DNA of 64,000 nt from Leifsonia aquatica H1aii (GTDB lineage Bacteria; Actinomycetota; Actinomycetes; Actinomycetales; Microbacteriaceae): positions 111,556 to 175,555 of the forward strand of contig NZ_AYMR01000004.1 of assembly GCF_000633535.1 (NCBI RefSeq). The letters run 5' to 3'. Of this stretch, positions 45,970 through 56,698 are shown piece after piece. The notes beneath the pieces were generated by a model, which made no database searches, was not told where the DNA came from, and was given only the letters and a program-made list of their open reading frames with translations. Within the stretch, counting starts at the first letter, position 1, and the number at the start of each line of letters is the position of its first letter. The position numbers were made by a program, and so were the translations under genes.

Positions 45970-47270
45970 GAGGCGGATCCTTCCGTGACGGACTGGGGCG
46001 CCGGCTCGGTCGAGCCGGCGTCGTAGCTGCGGGCGCTGAACAGGAGTCGCGCGCAGATGACGGTGAGCAGGACGACCACGCCGCCGCCGATCACGAACGG
46101 CAGTCGCAGGTCGATGCGGGCGACGAACCCACCGAGCACCGTGGCGATCGGGGTGAGGCCCCAGCCGATGGTGCGGACGACACCCATGGCACGTCCGAGC
46201 ATCACGCCCGGGATCAGCGCCTGGCGCAGTGCGCCCCAGGGCACGTTCCAGACGGCGACGCCGAACGCGCCGACCGCGTAGCTGAGCACGGCCACCACCA
46301 CGTTCGCGGTGAGGCCGACGCCCAGGATGCCGACGCCGCTGACCAGGATGGACCAGAACATGATCCGCCCGCGGCCGAAGCGCGCGACGAGCGAGCTGGA
46401 GATCAACGCGCCTCCCAGCGCCCCCACACCCACGCCGGCGGTCACGACCCCGATCAGGGTCTCCGGCACCGAGAACGTCTGCAGCAGCAGGAGGACCACG
46501 CTGCCCTGGGCGAAGGCCAGGGCCGACGCCGTCAGCGACGTCAGGATGATCATCTTGCGCAGGAAGCGGTGCCCGGCGAGGAAGCGGACCACCGCGCCCA
46601 TCCCGGGGCGCTCCGCGGCCTCCGCGGACCCGTCCGCCGTCACGGCCTCCGAACCCTGGGCGTGCGCTCGCGCCGCCGCGGCCGGGATGGTGAGGGCGAG
46701 CAGCCCTGCGATCAGGAAGCCCGACCCGGTCAGCCACACGGGGAGGACCAGGGCCACCGCGAAGAGAAAACCGGCGATCGGCGTGGCGATGAAGTTCTGG
46801 ACGACGATCTCGGCCGACTGCATGCGGCCGTTCGCGCGATCGAGCTGATCGCGCCCGACGAGGCTCGGCACCACCGTCGTGGTGGCGTTGTCGAACACGG
46901 TCTCGCCCAGCCCGAAGAGCAGCACGCAGGCGTACAGCCACCAGATGGTCAACGCGTCGGCGGCGATGAGGCCGGCGAGCAGCGCCGCCACCGCGAAGCG
47001 CAGACTGTTGGCGACCGCCATCGCGATCCGGCGGTCGACCCGGTCCAGCAGCATCCCGGCCGGGATGCCGAAGAGCAGCCACGGCAGGAACGTCACGGCG
47101 GTGAGGCCGGCGATCAGCGCCGGGTCCCGGGTCAGGGTGGTGGCGATCAGCGGGACCGCCGTGCGACCGATCCCGTCGGCGAGGTTGCTGGCGATCGCCG
47201 CGGTCCACAACCGGTTGAACCCGGCGCCCATCGGCGACCGGCGCTCGCGCGGTCCGGTCACGGCGGTCAT
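45966..47270 (-). CDS. MFS transporter, drug-efflux-like (MFS_3 / enterobactin-exporter type)
   Basis: A 434-residue MFS protein with about 11-12 helices: FNRLWTAAIASNLADGIGRTAVPLIA in helix 1, read in part, LDRVDRRIAMAVANSLRF as motif A, and NATTTVVPSLVGRDQLDRANGRMQ, a segment typical of the MFS_3 (EntS-like) exporters. It lies directly behind an ArsR-type regulator gene with an ATGA overlap, so the regulator probably controls it and its substrate may be the inducer. An array of 14-bp repeats lies ahead of the operon. Confidence 0.85.
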   Translation of the reverse strand: MTAVTGPRERRSPMGAGFNRLWTAAIASNLADGIGRTAVPLIATTLTRDPALIAGLTAVTFLPWLLFGIPAGMLLDRVDRRIAMAVANSLRFAVAALLAGLIAADALTIWWLYACVLLFGLGETVFDNATTTVVPSLVGRDQLDRANGRMQSAEIVVQNFIATPIAGFLFAVALVLPVWLTGSGFLIAGLLALTIPAAAARAHAQGSEAVTADGSAEAAERPGMGAVVRFLAGHRFLRKMIILTSLTASALAFAQGSVVLLLLQTFSVPETLIGVVTAGVGVGALGGALISSSLVARFGRGRIMFWSILVSGVGILGVGLTANVVVAVLSYAVGAFGVAVWNVPWGALRQALIPGVMLGRAMGVVRTIGWGLTPIATVLGGFVARIDLRLPFVIGGGVVVLLTVICARLLFSARSYDAGSTEPAPQSVTEGSAS

Positions 47271-47905
47271 CGCTCGCTCGCCTCCACCAGCGGGAACGCG
47301 TTGAACTGCACCTGCACGCGGAGCTTGCCCTCGACGTCCTGCGCCTTCCACTGCTCCCGCAGGCGGTCCTGCAGCGCGTAGTACTCACGGCCGAACTCGG
47401 CGAGCTGGTCCATGGTGAGCTCGAGGTGCGAGGTGGAGAGCGTGCTCGCCTGCATCCACTCGCTGCCGTAGACGTCGAGTCCGCGGCGGACGAACGCCGT
47501 CAGCCGGCGTTCGTTGTTCTGCTGCCACTCGCGCGAGATGAGCTCGTTGGCCTCCCGTCCTGCCGGGGTGGCGAGGGTCTCCAGGGAGCCGATCGTGACG
47601 CCGCCGGGGGCCATCCGCCACCAGCGCTCGCGCCCCGAGCCACGCTCGGTGTCCTCGACGATGATGTCGTGCTTGGCCAGCTGGCGCAGGTGGTAGCTGG
47701 TCGAGCCGCTGGACTCCCCCAGCCGCTCCGCGAGGCCGCTGGCCGTGGCCGGGCCGAAGTCGGACAGCTCGTTCATGATCTCGACGCGCAGCGGGTGCGC
47801 CAGCGCGCGCAGTGCCTCCATGCCGAGGGCGTCGTGCATCGGGTGCGAGATCGCCGCCGGCTTCTGCTCGGCGGGGTTGGCGGCGCGGTCTTCTTCGGTG
47901 GACAT
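47267..47905 (-). CDS. ArsR-type winged-helix regulator
   Basis: A 212-residue regulator. Residues about 25-95 hold the ArsR winged helix: EALRALAHPLRVEIMNEL then GLAERLGESSGSTSYHLRQLAKHDI. The remaining 120 residues are a helical dimer or ligand region with no metal-binding Cys pattern, so this is not a classical arsenic sensor. The ATG at 47905 has no ribosome site. TATTCT lies six bases before it and TTGCAA 17 bases further, giving a leaderless message. The -35 box is part of the first 14-bp repeat of the upstream array, the obvious autoregulatory target. Confidence 0.85.
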   Translation of the reverse strand: MSTEEDRAANPAEQKPAAISHPMHDALGMEALRALAHPLRVEIMNELSDFGPATASGLAERLGESSGSTSYHLRQLAKHDIIVEDTERGSGRERWWRMAPGGVTIGSLETLATPAGREANELISREWQQNNERRLTAFVRRGLDVYGSEWMQASTLSTSHLELTMDQLAEFGREYYALQDRLREQWKAQDVEGKLRVQVQFNAFPLVEASER

Positions 47906-47911
47906 ACGATG

Positions 47912-47940
47912 AGAATACAATCGCAAAGCTTTCTTTGCAA
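47912..47940 (-). promoter_or_regulatory. Leaderless promoter of the ArsR-MFS operon
   Basis: On the minus strand TTGCAA (47935-47940) and TATTCT (47912-47917) are separated by 17 bases. Transcription would begin at the ATG (47905) itself. The -35 box lies in repeat unit 1 of the 14-bp array, so a protein bound there would block RNA polymerase. Confidence 0.65.
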
Positions 47941-48000
47941 CTGTTTCTTTGCATCAGTTTCTTTGCAACACTCTGTTTGCAGAGGAGTCTTTGCATCGGT
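47931..48000 (+). repeat. Five tandem 14-bp iterons (consensus TTCTTTGCAACAGT)
   Basis: Units start at 47931, 47945, 47959, 47973 and 47987. TTTGCA recurs at 47934, 47948, 47962, 47976 and 47990, each exactly 14 bp apart, while flanking bases vary. Units 1-3 are the most alike. The array fills the gap between the ArsR-type gene and the divergent M3 peptidase gene and supplies the likely -35 box of each. It is the clearest candidate for multiple binding of one regulator in the window. Confidence 0.85.
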
Positions 48001-48014
48001 TGCATGCTCGGCCC

Positions 48015-48020
48015 TAGGCT
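48015..48020 (+). promoter_or_regulatory. -10 element of the leaderless M3 peptidase gene
   Basis: TAGGCT ends six bases before ATG 48027. TTGCAT at 47991-47996, inside the fifth iteron, is a -35 candidate with an 18-bp spacer. The gene has no ribosome site. Confidence 0.55.
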
Positions 48021-48026
48021 GGTGTG

Positions 48027-50066
48027 ATGGCAGACACCGCGAATCCGTTCTTCACCCCCAGCACCCTCCCCTATCAGCTGCCGCCGTTCGCCGAGATCCG
48101 GGACGAGCACTACCGTCCGGCCTTCGAGCGCGGCTTCCAGGAGCAGCTCGCCGAGGTCGAGGCCATCGCGGCCTCCCCCGAGCCGCCGACCTTCGAGAAC
48201 ACCTTCCTCCCGCTGGAGCGCTCGGGTGCGGTGCTGCAGCGGGTCGCCGAGGTGTTCTTCAACAAGAGCTCCTCCGACAGCACCGACTTCACGAACGCCC
48301 TCGAGGAGGAGATCGCCCCGCAGCTGGCCGCGCACCAGGACGCGATCCTCCTCAACCCCGCCCTCCACGCCCGGATCGCCGCCGTGCACGACCGGCTCGA
48401 CGACCTGGGGCTCGACGCCGAGTCCCGCTACCTGGTCGAGCGCTACCACACCGAGTTCACCCTCGCCGGAGCCGGACTCGACGACGCCGACAAGGAGCGC
48501 CTGCGCGAGTACAACCAGCGGCTGTCGACCCTGACGACCCGGTTCGAGAAGAACCTGCTCGCCGACACCAACGACCTCGCCGTGGTGCTCGACTCGGCCG
48601 ACGAGCTGGACGGCCTCGGCGAGGGAGAGATCTCCGCCGCCGCCGAGGCCGCCCGGGAGCGCGGCCTGGACGGCAGGTACGTCGTCTCCCTCGTGCTCCC
48701 CACCGGTCACCCGTGGCTCGCCTCGCTCACCCGGCGGGACGTGCGGGAGCGGATCATGGCGGCCTCCCGCGCCCGCGGCATCCGCGGCGGCGAGCACGAC
48801 AACCGCGAGCTCGTCCTCGAGATCACCCGGCTGCGCGCCGAGCGCGCCCGCCTGCTGGGCTTCGACAGCCACGCGGCGTTCGTGACCGCCGACCAGACCG
48901 CCCGCACGCCGCAGGCCGTCGCCGACATGCTCGGCCGGCTCGCTCCTCCCGCCGCCCGCAACGCCCGCGCCGAGCAGGCCGACCTGGAGCGCCGCCTCCC
49001 CGCGGGCGACTCCGTGCGGAGCTGGGACTGGGCCCACCTGACCGAGCAGGTGCGCCAGGAGACGTACGACGTCGACTTCGCCGCCATGCGGCCGTACTTC
49101 GAGGCCGAGCGGGTCCTCCGCGACGGCGTCTTCCACGCCGCGACGCGTCTCTACGGCATCACGTTCGAGGAGCGGCCCGACCTCGTCGCGTACCACCCGG
49201 ACGCGCGCGTCTTCGAGGTGAGCAACGAGGACGGCAGTCCGCTGGGACTGTACATCCTCGACCTCTACACTCGCGACTCCAAGCGCGGCGGGGCGTGGAT
49301 GAACCCCCTCATCTCGCAGTCCGAGCTGCTCGCCACGCCGACCGTGGTTGTCAACAACCTCAACGTTCCCAAGCCCGCGGCGGGTGAGCCGACGCTGCTG
49401 ACCTACGACGAGACGAACACCCTCTTCCACGAGTTCGGCCACGCTCTCCACGGCCTGTTCGCGCGAGTGACGTATCCGAAGTTCGCCGGGACGAATGTGT
49501 TCCGCGACTTCGTCGAGTTCCCCAGCCAGGTCAACGAGATGTGGATGCTCTGGCCCGAGATCGTCGCGAACTACGCCGTGCACCACGTGACGGGCGAGCG
49601 GATGCCGCAGGACCTGATCGACCGGCTGCACGCCTCCGAGTCGTTCAACGAGGGCTTCGCCACCAGCGAGTATCTGGCCGCGGCGCTGCTAGACCAGGCC
49701 TGGCATGCGATCACCGCGGACGACACCGTCGACGACGTCGCCGACTTCGAGGCGCAGGCGCTCGCGGCGGTCGGCCTGGACGCACCGGCCATCCCGCCCC
49801 GGTATGCCAGCACCTACTTCGCGCACACCTTCTCGGGCGGATACGACGCCGGGTACTACTCCTACATCTGGAGCGAGGTGCTCGACGCCGACACCGTGGA
49901 GTGGTTCAAGGAGAATGGCGGCCTGACCCGCGCGAACGGCGACCGGTTCCGCTCCCGGCTGCTCGGGGTCGGCGGGTCGAAGGATCCGCTGGAGGCGTAC
50001 CGCGACTTCCGCGGTCGCGACGCCGTCATCGAGCCGCTGCTGAAGCGACGCGGGCTCGGCGACTAG
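48027..50066 (+). CDS. M3-family oligopeptidase (Dcp / oligopeptidase A type)
   Basis: A 679-residue cytoplasmic metallopeptidase. The zinc motif HEFGH is at residues 468-472 (LFHEFGHALHGLF), with the third ligand Glu in DFVEFPSQVNEMW about 30 residues later. The substrate-binding YASTYFAHTFSGGYDAGYYSYIWSEVLD region, read in parts, is typical of Dcp. It cuts oligopeptides or dipeptides from the C-terminus. The start is ATG 48027, leaderless, and GTG 48024 is a less likely alternative. It shares the iteron array with the ArsR-type gene and so may be co-regulated with the exporter. Confidence 0.92.
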   Translation: MADTANPFFTPSTLPYQLPPFAEIRDEHYRPAFERGFQEQLAEVEAIAASPEPPTFENTFLPLERSGAVLQRVAEVFFNKSSSDSTDFTNALEEEIAPQLAAHQDAILLNPALHARIAAVHDRLDDLGLDAESRYLVERYHTEFTLAGAGLDDADKERLREYNQRLSTLTTRFEKNLLADTNDLAVVLDSADELDGLGEGEISAAAEAARERGLDGRYVVSLVLPTGHPWLASLTRRDVRERIMAASRARGIRGGEHDNRELVLEITRLRAERARLLGFDSHAAFVTADQTARTPQAVADMLGRLAPPAARNARAEQADLERRLPAGDSVRSWDWAHLTEQVRQETYDVDFAAMRPYFEAERVLRDGVFHAATRLYGITFEERPDLVAYHPDARVFEVSNEDGSPLGLYILDLYTRDSKRGGAWMNPLISQSELLATPTVVVNNLNVPKPAAGEPTLLTYDETNTLFHEFGHALHGLFARVTYPKFAGTNVFRDFVEFPSQVNEMWMLWPEIVANYAVHHVTGERMPQDLIDRLHASESFNEGFATSEYLAAALLDQAWHAITADDTVDDVADFEAQALAAVGLDAPAIPPRYASTYFAHTFSGGYDAGYYSYIWSEVLDADTVEWFKENGGLTRANGDRFRSRLLGVGGSKDPLEAYRDFRGRDAVIEPLLKRRGLGD

Positions 50067-50145
50067 CCCGGATCTAGCCCCCTTCCCGCGCAGGCTCTAG
50101 CCTGAGCCCTATCCTGTGCGGAGACTCCGCGGGAAGGGAGCCCCC

Positions 50146-51453
50146 ATGAGCGACGCCGGTCCCGTGCGCCCGACGCCCGCGCCGACCGTTCGGATGCTGC
50201 TGCTGCTCAGCGTCCCGGCTCTCCTGATCGGCGTGCTGTCCGCGCTCTCGCTCTGGCTGCTCGACGGGATCGCCGAGCTGCTGCAGACCGCCCTCTGGAC
50301 CGCGCTTCCCGGTGCCTTCGGCATCGTCGGCGCGTCCGGATGGTGGATCTTCCTCGTCCTGACCATCACCGGCACGGCCGTCGGCCTGACGGTGTGGCTG
50401 CTGCCCGGGCACGCCGGCCCGGACTCGGCCACGACCGAGCTCGTGACGACGCCCCTGCGACCCCTGGTCGTTCCGTCCCTCGCCCTGGCCGCCGTGCTCG
50501 GGCTCGCGGGAGGTGTGAGCCTCGGGCCCGAGAACCCGATCATCGCCATCAACGCCAGCCTGCTGGTAGCTCTGGTCGCCCGGCTGTGGAAGCGTGTCCC
50601 GACCGAGCTCGTGCTGCTGATGACCGCGGCCGCGACCATCGGCGCGATGTTCGGCACCCCGGTCGCCGCCGCCCTGGTCTTCACCGGTATCGTCGCGGCG
50701 GCGCCGGGCGGGGGCGCGCTGTGGGATCGGCTGTTCCTGCCCCTGGTGGCCGCTGCGGCCGGTTCGCTCACCATGACGTTGCTCTCGCACCCGCAGTTCG
50801 GCATCCCGATGCCGGCCTACACGACGGTGCACTGGCCGGACGCGGTCGCGGCGCTCGTCATCGCGACCGCGGCCGCCGTGCTGGGCGTGCTGGGCGCGGC
50901 GGTCTTCCCGGCCGTGCACCGGGCGTTCCACGCGCTGCGCAACCCGGTGCTGGTGTCGCTCGCCGGCGGCGCGGTGCTCGGCGTCCTCGGCGCGATCGGC
51001 GGGCCCGTCACGCTGTTCAAGGGCTTGGAGCAGATGGGCGAACTGGTGCAGGACCGGGCGCAGTACACCGCCCTGCAGCTCCTGGTGATCGTCGTGGTGA
51101 AGCTCGCGGCGCTGCTGGTCGCCGCAAGCGCGGGCTTCCGTGGCGGACGCGTGTTCCCCGCCGTCTTCATCGGCGCGGCCGTCGGTCTGCTCGCGCAGGC
51201 GCTGGTGCCGGGCATCCCACTGCCGGTGGCCGTGTCCGCCGGTGTGCTCGGGATGACGGTGGCGGTCGCGCGGGACGGCTGGATCGCGATCTTCGTCGCC
51301 CTGGCGGTCACGCAGAGCGTCGCGGTGCTGCCCCTGATGTGTCTGGCGATCCTGCCCGCGTGGCTCGCGGTTACCCGCTCACCGCAGTGGCTGATCGTTC
51401 CGCGGGCGAATGCCGACGGTCTCGCCGCTCCCGCACTCCGACGCGGAGCGTGA
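50146..51453 (+). CDS. ClC-type ion channel/transporter (YfeO-like)
   Basis: A 435-residue integral membrane protein with about 10-11 helices. [16 protein letters not shown] keeps the central Glu of the ClC GxExP filter, and [18 protein letters not shown] corresponds to the GGxFxP motif of helix N. The usual N-terminal GSGIP motif is not seen ([11 protein letters not shown] stands there), as in the divergent YfeO-like branch. It probably moves chloride, fluoride or another anion, with or without proton exchange. GGGAG precedes the ATG at 50146. It follows the M3 peptidase gene by 79 bp, with no evidence for shared control. Confidence 0.82.
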   Translation: MSDAGPVRPTPAPTVRMLLLLSVPALLIGVLSALSLWLLDGIAELLQTALWTALPGAFGIVGASGWWIFLVLTITGTAVGLTVWLLPGHAGPDSATTELVTTPLRPLVVPSLALAAVLGLAGGVSLGPENPIIAINASLLVALVARLWKRVPTELVLLMTAAATIGAMFGTPVAAALVFTGIVAAAPGGGALWDRLFLPLVAAAAGSLTMTLLSHPQFGIPMPAYTTVHWPDAVAALVIATAAAVLGVLGAAVFPAVHRAFHALRNPVLVSLAGGAVLGVLGAIGGPVTLFKGLEQMGELVQDRAQYTALQLLVIVVVKLAALLVAASAGFRGGRVFPAVFIGAAVGLLAQALVPGIPLPVAVSAGVLGMTVAVARDGWIAIFVALAVTQSVAVLPLMCLAILPAWLAVTRSPQWLIVPRANADGLAAPALRRGA

Positions 51454-51498
51454 CCGCACGATTCCGCTGGTCGGACGTCGTGCCGGGGCGGGCAGCCC

Positions 51499-52773
<1,275 letters not shown>

Positions 52774-52930
52774 CTCTCATCCCCTCCTACTACACGGGTT
52801 TCTTCGTCACGAGCCTAACCTGTGCGAGCGACAATGGTGCGCACCGGCGGGTCGATCGGCCCGTTCGATCGTTCTGCCGAGAGCAGATCGCGCGGCCGGG
52901 GTGCGCGAAACGGATCGACCCCCGGACGCA

Positions 52931-52971
52931 CGAATGGGCGGGGCGGTCGTGGAGACCGCCCCGCCCATTCG
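52931..52971 (-). terminator. Terminator after clpP2
   Basis: A perfect 18-bp stem (52931-52948 with 52954-52971, arms CGAATGGGCGGGGCGGTC and its complement) and a 5-nt loop, 10 bp after the clpP2 stop on the minus strand. It has no U tract. It separates clpP1P2 from clpX transcription. Confidence 0.7.
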
Positions 52972-52981
52972 CGGATACTGC

Positions 52982-53665
52982 TTACTTGACCAGTGCCGGC
53001 AGCGACTTCCGGCTGGTGAGGACCTGGTCGATCAGGCCGTACTCGAGAGCCTCCGCCGCAGACAGGATCTTGTCGCGGTCGATGTCCTTGTTGACCTGCT
53101 CCAGCGGCCGGTTCGAGTGACGCGACAGCGTCTCCTCGAGCCAGGTGCGCATCCGGAGGATCTCGCGGGCCTGGATCTCGATGTCCGACGCCTGGCCCTG
53201 TCCGGCCTCGCCGACGGCGGGCTGGTGGATCAGGATGCGGGCGTTGGGCAGCGCGAGGCGCTTGCCCGGGGTTCCCGCGGCGGTGAGCACGGCTGCGGCC
53301 GAGGCGGCCTGGCCGAGCACGACCGTCTGGATCTCCGGACGGATGTACTGCATCGTGTCGTAGATCGCCGTCATCGCGGTGAACGAGCCACCGGGCGAGT
53401 TGATGTACATGACGATGTCGCGGTCCGGGTCCTGGCTCTCGAGCACGAGCAGCTGGGCCATGATGTCGTCGGCGGAGGCGTCGTCCACCTGGACGCCGAG
53501 GAAGATGATGCGGTCCTCGAAGAGCTTCGCGTACGGGTCCTGCCGCTTGTAGCCGTAGGCCGTGCGCTCCTCGAAGCTGGGCAGGATGTAGCGGGCGCCG
53601 GGCGCCTGCACACCGCCGAGGGCCTGGCCTCCGGTGGGGGCCCCGCCGAGCATGGGGATGTTCAT
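52982..53665 (-). CDS. clpP2: ATP-dependent Clp protease proteolytic subunit ClpP2
   Basis: A 227-residue Clp[34 protein letters not shown] with the catalytic Ser, and [15 protein letters not shown] with the catalytic His. A 40-residue N-terminal stretch (MLGGAPTGG onward) is likely processed away, as known for actinobacterial ClpP2. With ClpP1 it forms a mixed two-ring 14-mer. It lies 28 bp after clpP1 and is co-transcribed with it. MLGGAP at an internal Met is an alternative start. Confidence 0.96.
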   Translation of the reverse strand: MNIPMLGGAPTGGQALGGVQAPGARYILPSFEERTAYGYKRQDPYAKLFEDRIIFLGVQVDDASADDIMAQLLVLESQDPDRDIVMYINSPGGSFTAMTAIYDTMQYIRPEIQTVVLGQAASAAAVLTAAGTPGKRLALPNARILIHQPAVGEAGQGQASDIEIQAREILRMRTWLEETLSRHSNRPLEQVNKDIDRDKILSAAEALEYGLIDQVLTSRKSLPALVK

Positions 53666-53693
53666 TGTCGTGTCCTTGTCCTTCCGGCGTTCG

Positions 53694-54290
53694 CTACTTG
53701 GTCGAGTCCTGGTCGGTGCCGCCGCCGCCGGCGACGTCGAGCGCCGACTCGCGGATGTGGTCGACGAACCCGTATTCGAGCGCCTCCTGTGCTGTGAACC
53801 AGCGGTCCCGGTCGCCGTCGGCATTGACCTGCTCGACGGACTTGCCGGTGGCCGCGGCCGTGATCTCGGCGAGTCGCTTCTTCATGTCCAGGATGAGCTG
53901 CGCCTGGGTCTGGATGTCGCTCGCGGTGCCGCCGAAACCGCCGTGCGGCTGGTGCAGCAGGACGCGCGCGTTCGGGGTGATGTACCGCTTGCCCTTGGTG
54001 CCGGCGGTGAGGAGCAGCTGGCCCATGGAGGCCGCCATGCCGATGCCGACCGTGACGATGTCGTTCGGGACGAACTGCATGGTGTCGTAGATCGCCATGC
54101 CGGCCGTGATCGATCCGCCGGGAGAGTTGATGTAGAGGTAGATGTCGCGCTTCGGGTCCTCCGCGGCCAGGAGGAGCAGCTTCGCAGCGATCTCGTTCGC
54201 GTTCTCGTCCCGGACCTCGGACCCGAGCCAGATGATGCGGTCCTTCAGCAGTCTGTCGAAAACATTGGGCTGGATACCCAGGTCGGCCAT
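53694..54290 (-). CDS. clpP1: ATP-dependent Clp protease proteolytic subunit ClpP1
   Basis: A 198-residue Clp[41 protein letters not shown] (catalytic Ser) and [11 protein letters not shown] (catalytic His) mark it, read in parts. The C-terminus is Gly/Asp-rich. First gene of the clpP1-clpP2 pair, which actinobacteria need for active Clp protease. It differs enough from ClpP2 to support separate roles. A TAGATT box on the minus strand lies upstream, near 54332, but I see no convincing ClgR-type site. Confidence 0.96.
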   Translation of the reverse strand: MADLGIQPNVFDRLLKDRIIWLGSEVRDENANEIAAKLLLLAAEDPKRDIYLYINSPGGSITAGMAIYDTMQFVPNDIVTVGIGMAASMGQLLLTAGTKGKRYITPNARVLLHQPHGGFGGTASDIQTQAQLILDMKKRLAEITAAATGKSVEQVNADGDRDRWFTAQEALEYGFVDHIRESALDVAGGGGTDQDSTK

Positions 54291-54401
54291 GTTCGCTCCG
54301 TTTCCTTGTCGCTTGGAAATGAATCTATCGGAGCGCCACGGCCATTTCCGCGGTGTTCGCCCTCGGCAGAGAGCCGTGGCGCGGCCGTTCGCCGCCCGCG
54401 A

Positions 54402-54887
54402 TCACTCGTCGTCGAGTTCGTCCGCGTAGGCGGTCACGGCCCGGCCGTACCGGCCGAGGTGCGGCGCGAGCGTGACGAGCGCCTCCCGCAGTGCCTCGGC
54501 GTGCAGGCCGAGGTCGTGCAGCGCGAGCGCGGCGAAGGCGCGGGCGTCCGGGGCGAGCGGGCCATCCGGGTCGGCGGCGAGCAGGTCGCGCAGCAGCTCC
54601 ACCGCCTCCTGGGGCCGGTCGAGGTTCCGCAGTGTGCTGGCGAGCTGGACGGTCGCGCGGGAGCGCTCGGGGTCGCTCAGGCCCGCGTCGAGTGCGCGCC
54701 GGTAGAACGGCTCCGCCTCCGCCTCCCGCCCGGCGAAGTCGTACGCGCCCGCCGTCTCGTAGAGCGCGAGCGGATCGTCGGCCGGCCGCTCGGCCGCGAG
54801 CGCGAGGATCGCGGCCAGGGTCCGCTCCTCGCCGTGCGTCGCGGCAGTGCCCCACACCGCGTCGACGCGCTGCTGCCAGTCACTCAT
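54402..54887 (-). CDS. Tetratricopeptide-repeat protein
   Basis: A 161-residue helical protein with about three TPR units: LYETAGAYDFAGREAEAEPFYRRALDAGL, ATVQLASTLRNLDRPQEAVELLRDLL and ALALHDLGLHAEALREALVTLAP, each read in part. TPR proteins bind partner proteins. The closest family pattern is the small TPR_5-like protein next to tig in actinobacteria. GGGAGG precedes the ATG at 54887. It lies between trigger factor and the Clp protease genes, so a role in protein quality control is plausible but unproven. Confidence 0.82.
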   Translation of the reverse strand: MSDWQQRVDAVWGTAATHGEERTLAAILALAAERPADDPLALYETAGAYDFAGREAEAEPFYRRALDAGLSDPERSRATVQLASTLRNLDRPQEAVELLRDLLAADPDGPLAPDARAFAALALHDLGLHAEALREALVTLAPHLGRYGRAVTAYADELDDE

Positions 54888-54905
54888 CCCCGCTCTCCTC
54901 CCGTG

Positions 54906-54977
54906 CCTGCGACGGCGCCCGTACCTGCGACGGTGCCCGTGCCTGCGACGGTGCCCATGCCTGCGACGGCGTCGCCG
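54906..54977. repeat. Four tandem 18-bp repeats upstream of the TPR gene
   Basis: Units beginning CCTGCGACGG start at 54906, 54924, 54942 and 54960, with variable last bases (the second and third are almost the same). The array lies between the TPR start and the tig terminator. No gene reads through it in a supported frame. Replication slippage is likely. Confidence 0.75.
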
Positions 54978-54980
54978 GAG

Positions 54981-55021
54981 ACGACGAAGGCCGGGAGCAT
55001 CACGCACCCGGCCTTCGTCGT
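54981..55021 (-). terminator. Terminator of tig
   Basis: A 15-bp stem (ACGACGAAGGCCGGG at 54981-54995, complement at 55007-55021) with an 11-nt loop, 10 bp after the tig stop on the minus strand. There is no U tract. Confidence 0.65.
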
Positions 55022-55031
55022 CACTGTCGGA

Positions 55032-56465
55032 TCACTCCGCGTCAGCGGCCTTCTTCTTGGCGGCCGGCTTCTTGGCAGGAGCCTTCTTCGCGGCAGCCTT
55101 CTTCGCCGGCTTCTCCTCGGCGGCGGGGGCCTCGGGGGCCTCCTCGGCGGGAGCCGCGGTCGCGTCGTCGGCGGCCTCGTCGTCACCGGAGGCGACGGCC
55201 GTGAACTCACTGAGGTCGACCGGCTTGCCGTTGCTGTCGACGACCTTCACCTTGCCGAGGACGATCGCGAGCGCCTTGTTGCGGGCGACCTCGCCGACCA
55301 TCGACGGGATCTGGCCGTTCTCGCTGAGGATCTTGACGAACTCGTTCGGGTCCATGCCGTACTGCGCGGCACCCTGGATGAGGTACTGGGTGAGCTCGTC
55401 CTGGCTGACCTTGATGTCCTCGGCGCTGGAGACCTCGTCGAGGAGGATCTGCGTGCGGAAGGTCTTCTCGCTCGACTCGGTGACCTCGGCGCGGTGCACG
55501 TCGTCCTCGAGGCGGTTCTCCTGCTCGAGGTGGCGGTGCACCTCGTCCTCGACGAGCTGCTCGGGGACCGGGATCTCGACGAGCTCGAGGAGCGTGTCCA
55601 CGAGCTGGTCGCGGGCGGACGTGCCCTGACCGAACGCCTTGGAGCGCTCCACCTGGGTGCGCAGGCTGTCGCGCAGCTCGGCGATGGTGTCGAACTCGCT
55701 GGCGATCTGGGCGAAGTCGTCGTCCGCCTCCGGCAGCTCGCGCTCCTTGACGGCGTTCAGCGTCACGGTGATCTGCGCGTTCTCGCCCTCGTGGTCGCCG
55801 CCCATGAGCGGGGCCTCGAAGGTGGTGGTCTCGCCGGCGGTCAGCGTGTCGAGCGCCTCATCGATGCCCTCGATGAGCTCGCCGGAGCCGATCTCGTAGG
55901 AGATGTTCGCGGCGGTGTCGACCTCTTCGCCACCGATCTCGGCGGTCAGGTCGATCTGGGCGAAGTCGCCCTTCTTGGCCGGGCGGTCGACGGTGACCAG
56001 TGTGCCGAAGCGGCTGCGGAGCGTGTCGAGCTCCTCGTCGATGTCGCTGTCCGCGATCTCGGCGGCGTCCACCGTGATGGTGATGTCGTCGAGCTTCGGC
56101 AGGGTGATCTCCGGGCGGACGTCGACCTCGATGGTGAGGAGGAGGTCGCCCGAGAAGTCGGCCTCGGCCGGCCACTCGGTGATGTCCGCCGACGGGCGGC
56201 CGAGGGGGCGCACGTCGTTCTCCTCGACGGCTGCACGGTAGAAACCGTCCAGGCCCTCGTTGACGGCGTGCTCGAGCACGGCCGCCTTGCCGACGCGCTG
56301 GTCGATGATGGCCGGCGGGACCTTGCCCTTGCGGAAGCCGGGGATGCTGACCTGCTCGGCGATGTGCTCGTACGCGTGGGTGATGGAAGGCTTCAGCTCC
56401 TCCGGCGTCACCGAGATGGTGAGCTTCGTGCGGGTGGGGCTGAGCTTCTCGACCGTGGTCTTCAC
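55032..56465 (-). CDS. tig: Trigger factor (ribosome-associated chaperone)
   Basis: A 477-residue trigger factor. The ribosome-docking signature [12 protein letters not shown] is at residues about 43-54, the FKBP-like PPIase domain at about 160-245 ([20 protein letters not shown]), and the helical C-terminal chaperone domain follows. The last 60 residues are a disordered Lys/Ala/Pro tail ([19 protein letters not shown]) common in actinobacteria. I chose the GTG at 56465 because it gives the family start [19 protein letters not shown] lies 12 bases upstream. tRNA-Pro lies just ahead on the same strand. Confidence 0.96.
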   Translation of the reverse strand: MKTTVEKLSPTRTKLTISVTPEELKPSITHAYEHIAEQVSIPGFRKGKVPPAIIDQRVGKAAVLEHAVNEGLDGFYRAAVEENDVRPLGRPSADITEWPAEADFSGDLLLTIEVDVRPEITLPKLDDITITVDAAEIADSDIDEELDTLRSRFGTLVTVDRPAKKGDFAQIDLTAEIGGEEVDTAANISYEIGSGELIEGIDEALDTLTAGETTTFEAPLMGGDHEGENAQITVTLNAVKERELPEADDDFAQIASEFDTIAELRDSLRTQVERSKAFGQGTSARDQLVDTLLELVEIPVPEQLVEDEVHRHLEQENRLEDDVHRAEVTESSEKTFRTQILLDEVSSAEDIKVSQDELTQYLIQGAAQYGMDPNEFVKILSENGQIPSMVGEVARNKALAIVLGKVKVVDSNGKPVDLSEFTAVASGDDEAADDATAAPAEEAPEAPAAEEKPAKKAAAKKAPAKKPAAKKKAADAE

Positions 56466-56525
56466 GATGTCTGGGTTCTCCTGAATGTTCGAACGATGGT
56501 CTTCTCGCAAGGAACGAGGTCCTCG

Positions 56526-56600
56526 TCGGGGCGACAGGATTCGAACCTGCGACCTCCCGCTCCCAAAGCGGGCGCTCTAGCCAAGCTGAGCTACGCCCCG
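56526..56600 (-). tRNA. tRNA-Pro (anticodon TGG)
   Basis: A complete cloverleaf of 75 nt: acceptor CGGGGCG/CGCCCCG, D-arm with GCTCAGCTTGGCTAGAGC, anticodon arm CCCGC-TTTGGGA-GCGGG with TGG, T-arm with AGGTTCGAATCCT. CCA is not encoded. It lies 60 bp upstream of tig on the same strand and is divergent from tRNA-Gly. Confidence 0.95.
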
Positions 56601-56698
56601 GCTACAACGGTGCGAAAGACCACGCGCAAGTCTACTGCACACGAGCTGCCCCCCGCGTGTACTACGATGGTCTCCGGCCGTCGCAGACGCACGGCTTC

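Noticed and set aside
47931..48000. CRISPR array or origin iterons
   Set aside because: Units are 14 bp without spacers, so it is not CRISPR. No dnaA, parAB or rep gene is near, so a replication origin is unlikely; an operator array fits better.
54291..54401. ClgR-type operator ahead of clpP1
   Set aside because: I looked for the CGCt-N-A-N-aGCG pattern known from related actinobacteria and found no acceptable match.
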